A DNA stretch of 64,000 bases from an uncultured Acetatifactor sp. (GTDB lineage Bacteria; Bacillota; Clostridia; Lachnospirales; Lachnospiraceae), in NCBI GenBank assembly GCA_910589035.1, contig CAJUSI010000042.1:1-64000 (forward strand), read 5' to 3'. The position numbers and the translations under genes are program-made. Below, in pieces: positions 25,797 to 32,654 of the stretch. The notes beneath the pieces were generated by a model, which saw nothing but the letters and a program-made list of their open reading frames with translations, had not been told where the DNA came from and made no database searches. How positions within the stretch are numbered: position 1 is the stretch's first letter; each line of letters starts with the position of its first letter.

Positions 25797-27377
25797 TTAA
25801 ATATTCAGCAGATCGCTGTACGCCTTCAGCGCGCCGTCCGTATCGTGGGCCAGCACCTTCTTGGCCAGCACCTTGCCCAGCTGCACGCCCTCCTGGTCGA
25901 AGCTGTTGATATTCCACACAAAGCCCTGGAACATCACCTTGTTCTCAAAGTGGGATAACAATGCACCCAGAGCTTCCGGCGTGAGCTGTTCTCCCACAAT
26001 GATGCTGGAAGGACGGCCGCCCTGGAAATCCTTGTTGCGGTTGTCATCCGCCTTCCCGCAGGCAAAGGCCACGATCTGGGCCGCCACATTGGCACTAAGC
26101 TTCTGCTGGCTGGTGCTGTCCTGGATCACCACGTCCCTGCCCATCTGGTTATTCCTGAAGCCCACAAACTGCAGGGGGATGATATCCGTCCCCTGATGAA
26201 GCAGCTGGTAGAAGGAATGCTGTCCGTTGGTGCCGGGCTCGCCGAAGATCACGGGGCCGGTCACATAGTCCACGGGCTCGCCGAACCGGTTCACGGACTT
26301 TCCGTTGGACTCCATGTCAAGCTGCTGCAGATGGGCCGGGAAACGGCTCAAGGCCTGGGAATAAGGCAGTACCGCCGTATTCCGGTATCCCAGCACATTG
26401 CGCTCGTACACGCCGATCAGGGCGTCCAGCATGGCAGGATTGGCATACATGTCCTTGTTCTTCGCCAGCCTGTCTTCCTCCGCTGCCCCCTCCAGGAACC
26501 GGGCAAACACCTCCGGGCCGAAGGCCAGGGACAATACCGCGCCGCCCACGCCGGAGGTGGAGGAGAAACGTCCGCCGATATAATCGTCCATAAAGAAGGC
26601 CGCCAGGTAGTCGGCGCTCTTTGCCAGAGGAGAGGTCTCGCTGGTGACGGCAATCATATGCTTCGAGGCGTCCAGCCCCGCATTCTTCAGCGCGTCCTTC
26701 ACGAAGGACTCGTTGGTCAGGGTCTCCAGGGTGGTACCGGATTTGGACACCAGTACGAAAATGGAATGGGCCACATCAATGCCGGCAAGCACCGCCGCCG
26801 CGTCGTCAGGATCCACATTGCTGATGAACCTGGCTTCCATTTTGAAGGTATTGTTTGCCCTGGCCCAGTTCTCCAGGGCCAGGTACATGGCTCTGGGTCC
26901 TAAGTCACTGCCGCCGATGCCGATCTGTACTACGGTGGTAAATTTTTCTCCTGCCGCGTTGGTAATCTGGCCGCTGTGAACTTTTTCTGCCAGTTCCGCT
27001 ATCTTTTTCTGCTCATTCACATAGAAGCTGCGCTTGTCCACGCCGTCCGCCGAAACGGCATCCCCCAGCTGTCCCCTGGTCATGTGGTGGAGCACCCTGC
27101 GCTTTTCCCCGGTATTGATCACCTCGCCGTTGTAGAGGGCTTCAAATTTCTCCGCAAGCTGGGTTTCTTCCGCAAGCTTTGCCAGAGCCTCCAGCACCTT
27201 GTCATCCACCTGCTTCGCCGCGTAATTGTAGGCAAGCCCTGCCGCCATGGGCACGCTGTATTTACCCACGCGCTCCGCGCCCTGTTCCCCCGTCATTGCC
27301 TCCTTCAGATTTACTTTCGCCACCTTCTGCAGTTCCTGATAGGCAGAGATGGTATCCAGATTGTTCCAGGTAATCAT
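25797..27377 (-). CDS. pgi: Glucose-6-phosphate isomerase
   Basis: A full-length 526-residue phosphoglucose isomerase interconverting glucose-6-phosphate and fructose-6-phosphate. Visible motifs are VVQIGIGGSDLGPRAM, FVLVSKSGTTLETLTN (sugar-phosphate loop), TSGVGGAVLSLAFG, the catalytic Glu region GEPGTNGQHSFYQLLHQG, and the C-terminal SFDQEGVQLGK with the base-side lysine. AGGAGGTCGGAGG precedes the ATG. It has its own long leader with a large hairpin and a promoter about 265 bp upstream, and a strong terminator. Confidence 0.97.
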   Translation of the reverse strand: MITWNNLDTISAYQELQKVAKVNLKEAMTGEQGAERVGKYSVPMAAGLAYNYAAKQVDDKVLEALAKLAEETQLAEKFEALYNGEVINTGEKRRVLHHMTRGQLGDAVSADGVDKRSFYVNEQKKIAELAEKVHSGQITNAAGEKFTTVVQIGIGGSDLGPRAMYLALENWARANNTFKMEARFISNVDPDDAAAVLAGIDVAHSIFVLVSKSGTTLETLTNESFVKDALKNAGLDASKHMIAVTSETSPLAKSADYLAAFFMDDYIGGRFSSTSGVGGAVLSLAFGPEVFARFLEGAAEEDRLAKNKDMYANPAMLDALIGVYERNVLGYRNTAVLPYSQALSRFPAHLQQLDMESNGKSVNRFGEPVDYVTGPVIFGEPGTNGQHSFYQLLHQGTDIIPLQFVGFRNNQMGRDVVIQDSTSQQKLSANVAAQIVAFACGKADDNRNKDFQGGRPSSIIVGEQLTPEALGALLSHFENKVMFQGFVWNINSFDQEGVQLGKVLAKKVLAHDTDGALKAYSDLLNI

Positions 27378-27574
27378 AATCGCCTCCGACCTCCTTGATT
27401 TTTTCGGGATTTCTCTTTCACGGCGGTTTCCTTCTGCGAAGATGTCCGGACGGATTTTTATAGAATCGTTTTCTTATGAAATTTCTTCCGCCAAATCCCT
27501 TCTGTGGCTTTCCCCATAAGAGAGATCTCCCCTAATATACAGGCGCATCCTCTGCACCGCGCTGGATTGCAGGA

Positions 27575-27627
27575 TTCGCAAGGCGGTTCCTGTAGGTACG
27601 ATTATATCATAGGAACCGCTTCGCGAA
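27575..27627. repeat. Long hairpin in the pgi leader
   Basis: TTCGCAAGGCGGTTCCT (27575-27591) and AGGAACCGCTTCGCGAA (27611-27627) pair at 15 of 17 positions around a 19-base loop. It sits between the promoter and pgi, about 200 bp from the start codon. The rest of the 27378-27796 gap shows no gene. Confidence 0.6.
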
Positions 27628-27640
27628 CCCTATAATCATG

Positions 27641-27669
27641 ATTATACTATGAATTCCGGGCAAATTCAA
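27641..27669 (-). promoter_or_regulatory. Likely promoter upstream of pgi
   Basis: On the minus strand TTGAAT (27664-27669) and TATAAT (27641-27646) are 17 bp apart. A second TATAAT occurs at 27601-27606 inside the hairpin loop, without a good -35. Confidence 0.6.
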
Positions 27670-27796
27670 GCGCAGGAAACCGTTTTCGTCTTTTTTACCC
27701 TGATGCCTCCCATCTGCTTTTCTCTTATTTCGTTGCTTTTTACTCTGCAATTTACTCTGTTTTTTACATCCGGCAAAATCAAATCGAAAACTGCGT

Positions 27797-28282
27797 TCAA
27801 AAGCCTCCATTTTCCCCATAGCCCTTGCACACATCCACCCATGCCGCGTACCCGGAATATTTCTCAAGCTCGGGAATTGTCAGCTCTATGGCGCTGTTGG
27901 AGCTTCCGCAGGCAGGAAATACCGTATCAAAACGCTTCAGCGACACATCCAGGTACACCTCCACGCCCTCGTTCACGCCGAATGGGCATACGCCGCCCAC
28001 GGCATGTCCCACCAGCTCCTGCACCTCCTGCGGCGTGAGCATCTTCGCCTTTGTGTGGAACTGCGCCTTGTATCGGGCGTTGTCAATCTTTGCGTCCCCG
28101 GCCGCCACCACCAGGACTGCATGCCCCTCCGCAAGGAAGGAAAGCGTCTTCGCGATCCTTGCCGGCTCACAGCCCAGGGCCCGCGCCGCCAGCTCCACCG
28201 TTGCGCTGGGCATATCCAGTTCCCGGATTCTGTCCTCCATGCCGTATTTTCTGAAATGTGCCTTTACTTTTTCTATTGCCAT
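27797..28282 (-). CDS. YbaK/EbsC-type aminoacyl-tRNA deacylase-like protein
   Basis: A 161-residue single-domain YbaK-like protein. Family landmarks are PSATVELAARALGCEPARIAKTLSF, the lysine in VVAAGDAKIDNARYKAQF, GGVCPFGV and the final CGSSNSAIELTIPEL. Such proteins remove wrongly attached amino acids from tRNA in trans. GGAGG lies 8 bp before the start. It follows ptsI by 24 bp on the same strand and is probably co-transcribed, with no functional link known. Confidence 0.88.
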   Translation of the reverse strand: MAIEKVKAHFRKYGMEDRIRELDMPSATVELAARALGCEPARIAKTLSFLAEGHAVLVVAAGDAKIDNARYKAQFHTKAKMLTPQEVQELVGHAVGGVCPFGVNEGVEVYLDVSLKRFDTVFPACGSSNSAIELTIPELEKYSGYAAWVDVCKGYGENGGF

Positions 28283-28306
28283 TTTTCGATCCTCCAGCTG
28301 ATGAGA

Positions 28307-29962
28307 TTACCAGTTTTTCGGCCTGTTTTTCTTATATTCGGAAACATCGGTCTCCAGGATGATCTTGCGCAGCGGCAGGATTCTTCCCGGGGATACGGAC
28401 AGTTCATCCACTCCCATGGCCAGAAATTCCCTGGTCAGCTCCGGGTCTGCCCCCAGTTCTCCGCAGATTCCCGTCCAGATTCCCGCTTTGTGGGCATTTT
28501 CCACCACCAGGCTGATCATGCGCAGGATCGCAGGGTGATGAATGTCGCGGAATTCGTCCAGCGCCGGATTCTGACGGTCCACCGCCAGCAGATACTGGAT
28601 CAGATCATTGGTGCCTATGCTGAAGAAATCCACTTCTCTGGCCAGAAGGTCGCTGATAATGGCGGCTGCAGGGGTTTCGATCATAATCCCCTGTTCCGGA
28701 TTCCCGTAGGCCATGCCCTGCGCGTCCAGCTCCTGCTTTACCTCTTCCACGATCTCCCTGATTCTCCGGATCTCCTTCAGGCTGGTGATCATAGGGTACA
28801 TGACCGCCATTTCCCCGTATACACTTGCACGGAAAAGCGCACGCAGCTGTGTTTTGAAGATATCCGGGCGTGTCAGGCAGATGCGGATGGCCCGGCAGCC
28901 CAGGGCCGGATTCTCCTCCTTTTCCATCTGGAAATAATCGCATTGTTTGTCTGCCCCGATGTCCAGGGTCCGGATGATGACGCGCTTCTTCCCCATGGTC
29001 TCCGCCACGGTGCGGTAGATCCGGAACTGCTCTTCTTCCGTTGGGAAATGATCCCGCTCCAGATAGATAAATTCGCTGCGGAACAGCCCGATGCCGCCTG
29101 CGTCGTTGCGCAGTGCCATAGCCAGGTCCTCAATGTTTCCGATATTAGCGTACAGCAGGATGCTTTGACCGTCAAGCGTGACATTCTCCCTGCCCTTCAG
29201 GGTCTGAAGCAGTTCTATTTTCTCTTTCTCCGCCTCCCGGGCCTTCCGCATTCCGGTCAATGTCTCTTCGTCCGGGTCAATATAAATCATGCCGCCGGCA
29301 CCGTCCACGATCCCCAGCATGCCGTCCACGGTTTCGTCCAGGGGAAGCCCGGCGTCCACAAGGGCCGGAATCCCCATTGTCCTGGCCAGGATGGCGGTAT
29401 GGGAATTCAGGGAGCCATGGGCGGTCACGAAGGAAAGCACCCTATCCTTGTCCAGCTGCACCGTCTCGGAAGGAGCCAGGTCGTCCGCCACTATGATAAC
29501 GGGTTCCTTTGCGCGGATTCCCTCTTCCTCTATCCCCTGGAGAACGGAAAGCAGGCGTTCCGAGACGTCCTTCACATCTGCGGCGCGGCCTCTCATATAG
29601 CCGTCCTCCATGGAGGCGAACATCCCGGCGAAATTGTCCGCCGTCCGGGCTACGGCATACTCCGCCGTGACGGACTGGGAAGCGATGATGCTTTCCACGG
29701 AATCCCGGTAATCGCCGTCCTCCAGCATCATCCGATGGATTTCAAATATTGCCGCACCGGACTTTCCTGCCTCCCGGAGCGCTTTTTCACAGAGCCTGCC
29801 CAGCTGCTCCATGGCTGTTTCGGAGGCTTTCCGGTAGCGCATTATCTCCGCCTGCGGATCCGGTGTTTTTTCACATTTTACCTGCTTTTCCCTTTTGCCA
29901 TATACATGGATCCTGCCGATGACAATTCCGCCGAATACGCTTTTCCCTTTATATACCTGCAT
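28307..29962 (-). CDS. ptsI: PTS enzyme I (PEP-protein phosphotransferase)
   Basis: A 551-residue enzyme I, which passes phosphate from phosphoenolpyruvate to HPr for sugar import. The phosphorylated histidine lies in GSLNSHTAILART (about His188, as in E. coli His189). The C-terminal PEP-binding barrel has GIGLFRSEFIYLERDHFPTEEEQF and the active-site cysteine in GICGELGAD. The ATG at 29962 fits the family N-terminus (MQVYKGKSVFGGIVIG); the 12 upstream in-frame codons are dropped. No HPr gene or sugar permease is in the window; fruK precedes it by about 335 bp. Confidence 0.96.
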   Translation of the reverse strand: MQVYKGKSVFGGIVIGRIHVYGKREKQVKCEKTPDPQAEIMRYRKASETAMEQLGRLCEKALREAGKSGAAIFEIHRMMLEDGDYRDSVESIIASQSVTAEYAVARTADNFAGMFASMEDGYMRGRAADVKDVSERLLSVLQGIEEEGIRAKEPVIIVADDLAPSETVQLDKDRVLSFVTAHGSLNSHTAILARTMGIPALVDAGLPLDETVDGMLGIVDGAGGMIYIDPDEETLTGMRKAREAEKEKIELLQTLKGRENVTLDGQSILLYANIGNIEDLAMALRNDAGGIGLFRSEFIYLERDHFPTEEEQFRIYRTVAETMGKKRVIIRTLDIGADKQCDYFQMEKEENPALGCRAIRICLTRPDIFKTQLRALFRASVYGEMAVMYPMITSLKEIRRIREIVEEVKQELDAQGMAYGNPEQGIMIETPAAAIISDLLAREVDFFSIGTNDLIQYLLAVDRQNPALDEFRDIHHPAILRMISLVVENAHKAGIWTGICGELGADPELTREFLAMGVDELSVSPGRILPLRKIILETDVSEYKKNRPKNW

Positions 29963-30009
29963 TTTCCGCACCCCTGCCTGTCTTCTCTGTGTTATCATCC
30001 GCTTTGCTC

Positions 30010-30215
30010 AGCCTGCCCTTATTGTCCTCATCCGATGTCCCACGCCCGTACTGCCGCCATTGTTCTCTCCGCCGCCTTAGCTTAGCCTGCCTCTATTGTC
30101 CCCATCCGATGTCTCACACCCGTACTGCCGCCATTGTTCTCTCCGCCGCCTTAGCTTAGCCTGCCTCTATCGTCCTCATCCGATATCTCACGCCTGTCCC
30201 GTTGTCATTCTCCTT
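30010..30215. repeat. 74-bp tandem repeat upstream of ptsI
   Basis: Units beginning AGCCTGCC start at 30010, 30084 and 30158, exactly 74 bp apart. The first two are nearly identical, including CATCCGATGTC and GTACTGCCGCCATTGTTCTC. The third keeps about 45 bp and then fades. The array fills most of the gap between fruK and ptsI, in the presumed ptsI leader or promoter area. There is no coding frame across it. Confidence 0.85.
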
Positions 30216-30297
30216 TTCTGCCATACTATACCTTGGCCGCTATCCATCCCCTGCTGAGCACCCGGTTGTATGCCTACTGCCTGTACCGTCAGATATT

Positions 30298-31206
30298 TCA
30301 GCCCGGCAGGCGTCCATATATCTCCATAACTTCTTCCTTCGTAGCCAGCAGCTCTGAAAACGCGCTTGCACTTCCCGCCGCTATTCCCATGCGGAAGGCG
30401 TGTTCATAGTTCCTGCGCTCCATCCATCCTGCCAGGAAGCCCGCCACCATGGAATCCCCTGCGCCCACACCGTTGACCAGTTTTCCTTTCGGCGCCGGGG
30501 CCTCATAAATCCTTCCGTCTTCCGCTGCCAGCACAGCGCCTTCCCCGGCCATGGACACCAGTACATTTACCGCGCCCATTTCCCGGAGCCTTTCCGCATA
30601 GGGGATTGTCTCCTTCCTTGTGTTCAGTTCAGCGCCGAAGATTTCTCCCAGCTCGTGGTTATTTGGCTTCACCAGGAAGGGATGGTATCCCAGCACGTTC
30701 AGCAGCAGCTCCTTCGTGGCGTCAACCGCAATCACCACGCCCCTTCCCGCCAGCCCTGCCATGATTGTCCTGTAGATATCGTCCGGCATGGAGCCCGGAA
30801 TGCTTCCGGCCAGGACAAGCACATCCCCTTCTCCCAGCACGGACAGCTTATCCATCAGCCTTTCCACCGCCTCCCCGCTGATCCGGGGGCCGCAGCCGTT
30901 GATCTCCGTGCCGTCAATGGATTGCAGCTTCAGGTTGATTCTGGAGATCCCCTCTTCCAGGGGGATAAAATCCGTCTTCACCCCCATCTCCTCCATCCGG
31001 CGCCCAATCTCCGCCCCTGTAAATCCTGCCACAAATCCCAATGCCGTGCTGTCTATCCCCAGGTTTCCCAGAACCATGGAGACATTCAGCCCTTTCCCTC
31101 CCGGCAGAATCCGTTCGGAGCTGGTGCGGTTGGTCAGTCCCAGTCTGAAATCCTCCACCGATACGATATAGTCCAGTGACGGGTTAAATGTGACTGTGTA
31201 TATCAT
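30298..31206 (-). CDS. fruK: 1-phosphofructokinase (PfkB family)
   Basis: A 302-residue PfkB-family sugar-phosphate kinase. It starts MIYTVTFNPSLDYIV, contains GGKGLNVSMVLGNLG, and ends with the anion-hole and catalytic motif VNGVGAGDSMVAGFLAG. These features fit FruK (fructose-1-phosphate to fructose-1,6-bisphosphate) or tagatose-6-phosphate kinase; the closeness of ptsI supports FruK. The ATG at 31206 has AAAGGAGACGG upstream; the in-frame extension to 31332 crosses a terminator-like hairpin and is rejected. No fruA or fruR is adjacent. Confidence 0.87.
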   Translation of the reverse strand: MIYTVTFNPSLDYIVSVEDFRLGLTNRTSSERILPGGKGLNVSMVLGNLGIDSTALGFVAGFTGAEIGRRMEEMGVKTDFIPLEEGISRINLKLQSIDGTEINGCGPRISGEAVERLMDKLSVLGEGDVLVLAGSIPGSMPDDIYRTIMAGLAGRGVVIAVDATKELLLNVLGYHPFLVKPNNHELGEIFGAELNTRKETIPYAERLREMGAVNVLVSMAGEGAVLAAEDGRIYEAPAPKGKLVNGVGAGDSMVAGFLAGWMERRNYEHAFRMGIAAGSASAFSELLATKEEVMEIYGRLPG

Positions 31207-31246
31207 TTCCGTCTCCTTTCTGCATGCGGTCCTGCAAGGTAAAACA

Positions 31247-31278
31247 CCAGACACTTTGCTGCACAGCAAAATGTCTGG
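31247..31278 (-). terminator. Terminator-like hairpin between CmpB-type gene and fruK
   Basis: CCAGACA-c-TTTGCTG pairs with CAGCAAA-a-TGTCTGG around a 2-base loop, giving two 7-bp stems with one mismatch. On the minus strand TGTTTTACC follows. It lies 40 bp before the fruK start, so it may end the upstream transcript or attenuate fruK. Confidence 0.65.
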
Positions 31279-31343
31279 CGTCACGATACTGTTCTTTCTG
31301 CATCCTCTTTGCAATCTTTTGGCAGTCGTCATGGCCAGGCTTG

Positions 31344-31913
31344 CTACCTGTGCGCCTTAAACAGCAGCCTCGGCTCGCCCCCTTCGTGGTTTTTCCGGTA
31401 TGCCAGCGCTCTTCTGGCTGACAGGAACATATCAACTGCAAAGGCAATGCCGAATATAGCGGAAATTCCCATTCGAATCCCCATAGGAATCCGGACAATG
31501 ACTTCTTCCACCACAGGCTGCACGAAATGGAATACCAGGATAGCGCCGAATCCAAACAGAACGGCGTTTCTCAGGCATACCCTTCCCTTAATATTAAACC
31601 GCATGTGCGAATAGTCCCACCATTTCGAATGGAACAGCTTTTCAAGAATTCCGCCCACAATATATTCTATCACGGAGCAGAAAACTACGCCGAAGAAGAA
31701 TAATATCAGAAAGGAATTTCTCACGCTGCTCAGGGCCATGGTGCCGGCGGCCATTCCCGCGCCGTAAATGGGGCAGAGCGGCATATGCAGGAATCCCCTG
31801 TTCTGGAATTCTCCCGCCTCGATCCGCATATCGATCACTTCGATGATCCAGCCCACTACTCCCCAGAAAAAAAATATCAATGTCAATTCGTATAGACCAT
31901 ATTCAAACGGCAT
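31344..31913 (-). CDS. CmpB-type ABC transporter permease-like membrane protein
   Basis: A 189-residue polytopic protein with about five membrane segments. It fits the PF06541 group (putative ABC-transporter permease): FFFWGVVGWIIEVIDMR, GFLHMPLCPIYGAGM, EYIVGGILEKLFHSKWWDYS and FNIKGRVCLRNAVLFG are characteristic. The transported substrate is unknown and no ATPase is adjacent. GGGAGAAAAAGG precedes the ATG. Confidence 0.85.
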   Translation of the reverse strand: MPFEYGLYELTLIFFFWGVVGWIIEVIDMRIEAGEFQNRGFLHMPLCPIYGAGMAAGTMALSSVRNSFLILFFFGVVFCSVIEYIVGGILEKLFHSKWWDYSHMRFNIKGRVCLRNAVLFGFGAILVFHFVQPVVEEVIVRIPMGIRMGISAIFGIAFAVDMFLSARRALAYRKNHEGGEPRLLFKAHR

Positions 31914-31985
31914 CCTTTTTCTCCCTTCGCATTTCCTTCTCCGGCCTCCGACCGGTTTCGCTTTTGAACATTATGCCATGATCTC

Positions 31986-32038
31986 GTGCGCTCCAGCGCA
32001 CATGGAATCAGAAGTTGGCACAATACCCTTATGTGTCA
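31986..32038. repeat. Short palindrome-led repeat, copy 2
   Basis: GTGCGCT-CC-AGCGCAC (7-bp stem) is followed by AATCAGAA and ACCCTTATGTGTCA, matching the order and spacing of the element at 19933. It is also flanked by a 21-bp direct repeat starting ATTAT-CCATGATCTC at 31970 and 32041 (about 18 of 21 identical). Confidence 0.45.
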
Positions 32039-32151
32039 GCATTATACCATGATCTCTCGCGTTTTTGAACTCTTTTCTTCCTTTTTTATCTGTTTATCCG
32101 AATTTGTCCGGATTTGCCTAAAATATACCCCTGATTCTTTGAAATCCCCTT

Positions 32152-32361
32152 TCAGGAACTTCGTCCGCAGTAAGTCTGAATCGCCCTGTCTTCGAAGGCT
32201 GCGGTTCCCGGTCCTCCTGCCTGGTCAATGCTTTTCGTAAAATCTCCTCCGGCATACATTTTCCCAGGCATGCGAAGGATTTCATCCGTGCAATGGTAGA
32301 AATGCTTCGGGATAAACTCCTGCGTATTTCCCCAGCTGCTCACTTCATGTACTGCCATCAT
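32152..32361 (-). pseudogene. MerR/TipAS-type regulator with large internal in-frame deletion
   Basis: The 69-codon frame starts MMAVHEVS, which matches the first residues of a MerR winged helix, and then passes directly into the C-terminal end of a TipAS drug-binding domain (KHFYHCTDEILRMPGKMY, IDQAGGPGTAAF, AIQTYC). About 180 codons of a normal TipA-like protein are missing, including the whole DNA-binding helix-turn-helix. AGGAGGAAAGGAGC and a promoter with a 19-bp spacer are intact upstream. The peptide may still be made, but it cannot act as a classic MerR activator. Confidence 0.7.
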
Positions 32362-32386
32362 GCTCCTTTCCTCCTGTGCTTATTCC

Positions 32387-32417
32387 ATCATAAACTATGA
32401 CGCTGCGTAGGAGACAA
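32387..32417 (-). promoter_or_regulatory. MerR-type promoter with 19-bp spacer
   Basis: On the minus strand TTGTCT (32412-32417) and TATGAT (32387-32392) are separated by exactly 19 bp. The spacer region holds an imperfect dyad (CTCCTACGC-a-GCGTCATAG, 32395-32413), the geometry expected for activation by a MerR-family regulator. Confidence 0.7.
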
Positions 32418-32485
32418 TCCTTTTTTTGCAATTCGTCCCCCATAGAATACAATTCGTCCCCAGAATCCCCCTCTTCTGCAAAATA

Positions 32486-32494
32486 TGCTATAAT
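32486..32494 (+). promoter_or_regulatory. Extended -10 promoter before the ABC operon
   Basis: TGCTATAAT forms an extended -10 element about 160 bp before the first ABC gene. No good -35 is seen. The rest of the 32418-32654 gap shows two copies of CAATTCGTCCCC but no gene. Confidence 0.45.
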
Positions 32495-32654
32495 CTGTTC
32501 ATAGCTGGGCAAAGAGGAAATTCAGCCTTTCACGGCAAAATGTCTCCTTGACCAGCCGAGGGTCCTCACCGCATCATGACCATTAGCTGCACCCCCGGCC
32601 GCCAAAGGATGCAATATGTGAATCCATCCAAAGTAATAAGGAGTAAAAACACCG

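Noticed and set aside
25648..25917. 89-codon minus-strand frame over the pgi terminator
   Set aside because: It reads through the terminator hairpin and the 3' end of pgi in the wrong frame.
28004..30085. 693-codon plus-strand open frame opposite ybaK and ptsI
   Set aside because: It is a shadow of two well-supported genes; stops are rare on the opposite strand because of codon bias, and no protein family or ribosome site was visible.
30010..30215. CRISPR array
   Set aside because: The 74-bp units are contiguous without unique spacers, and no cas gene is present.
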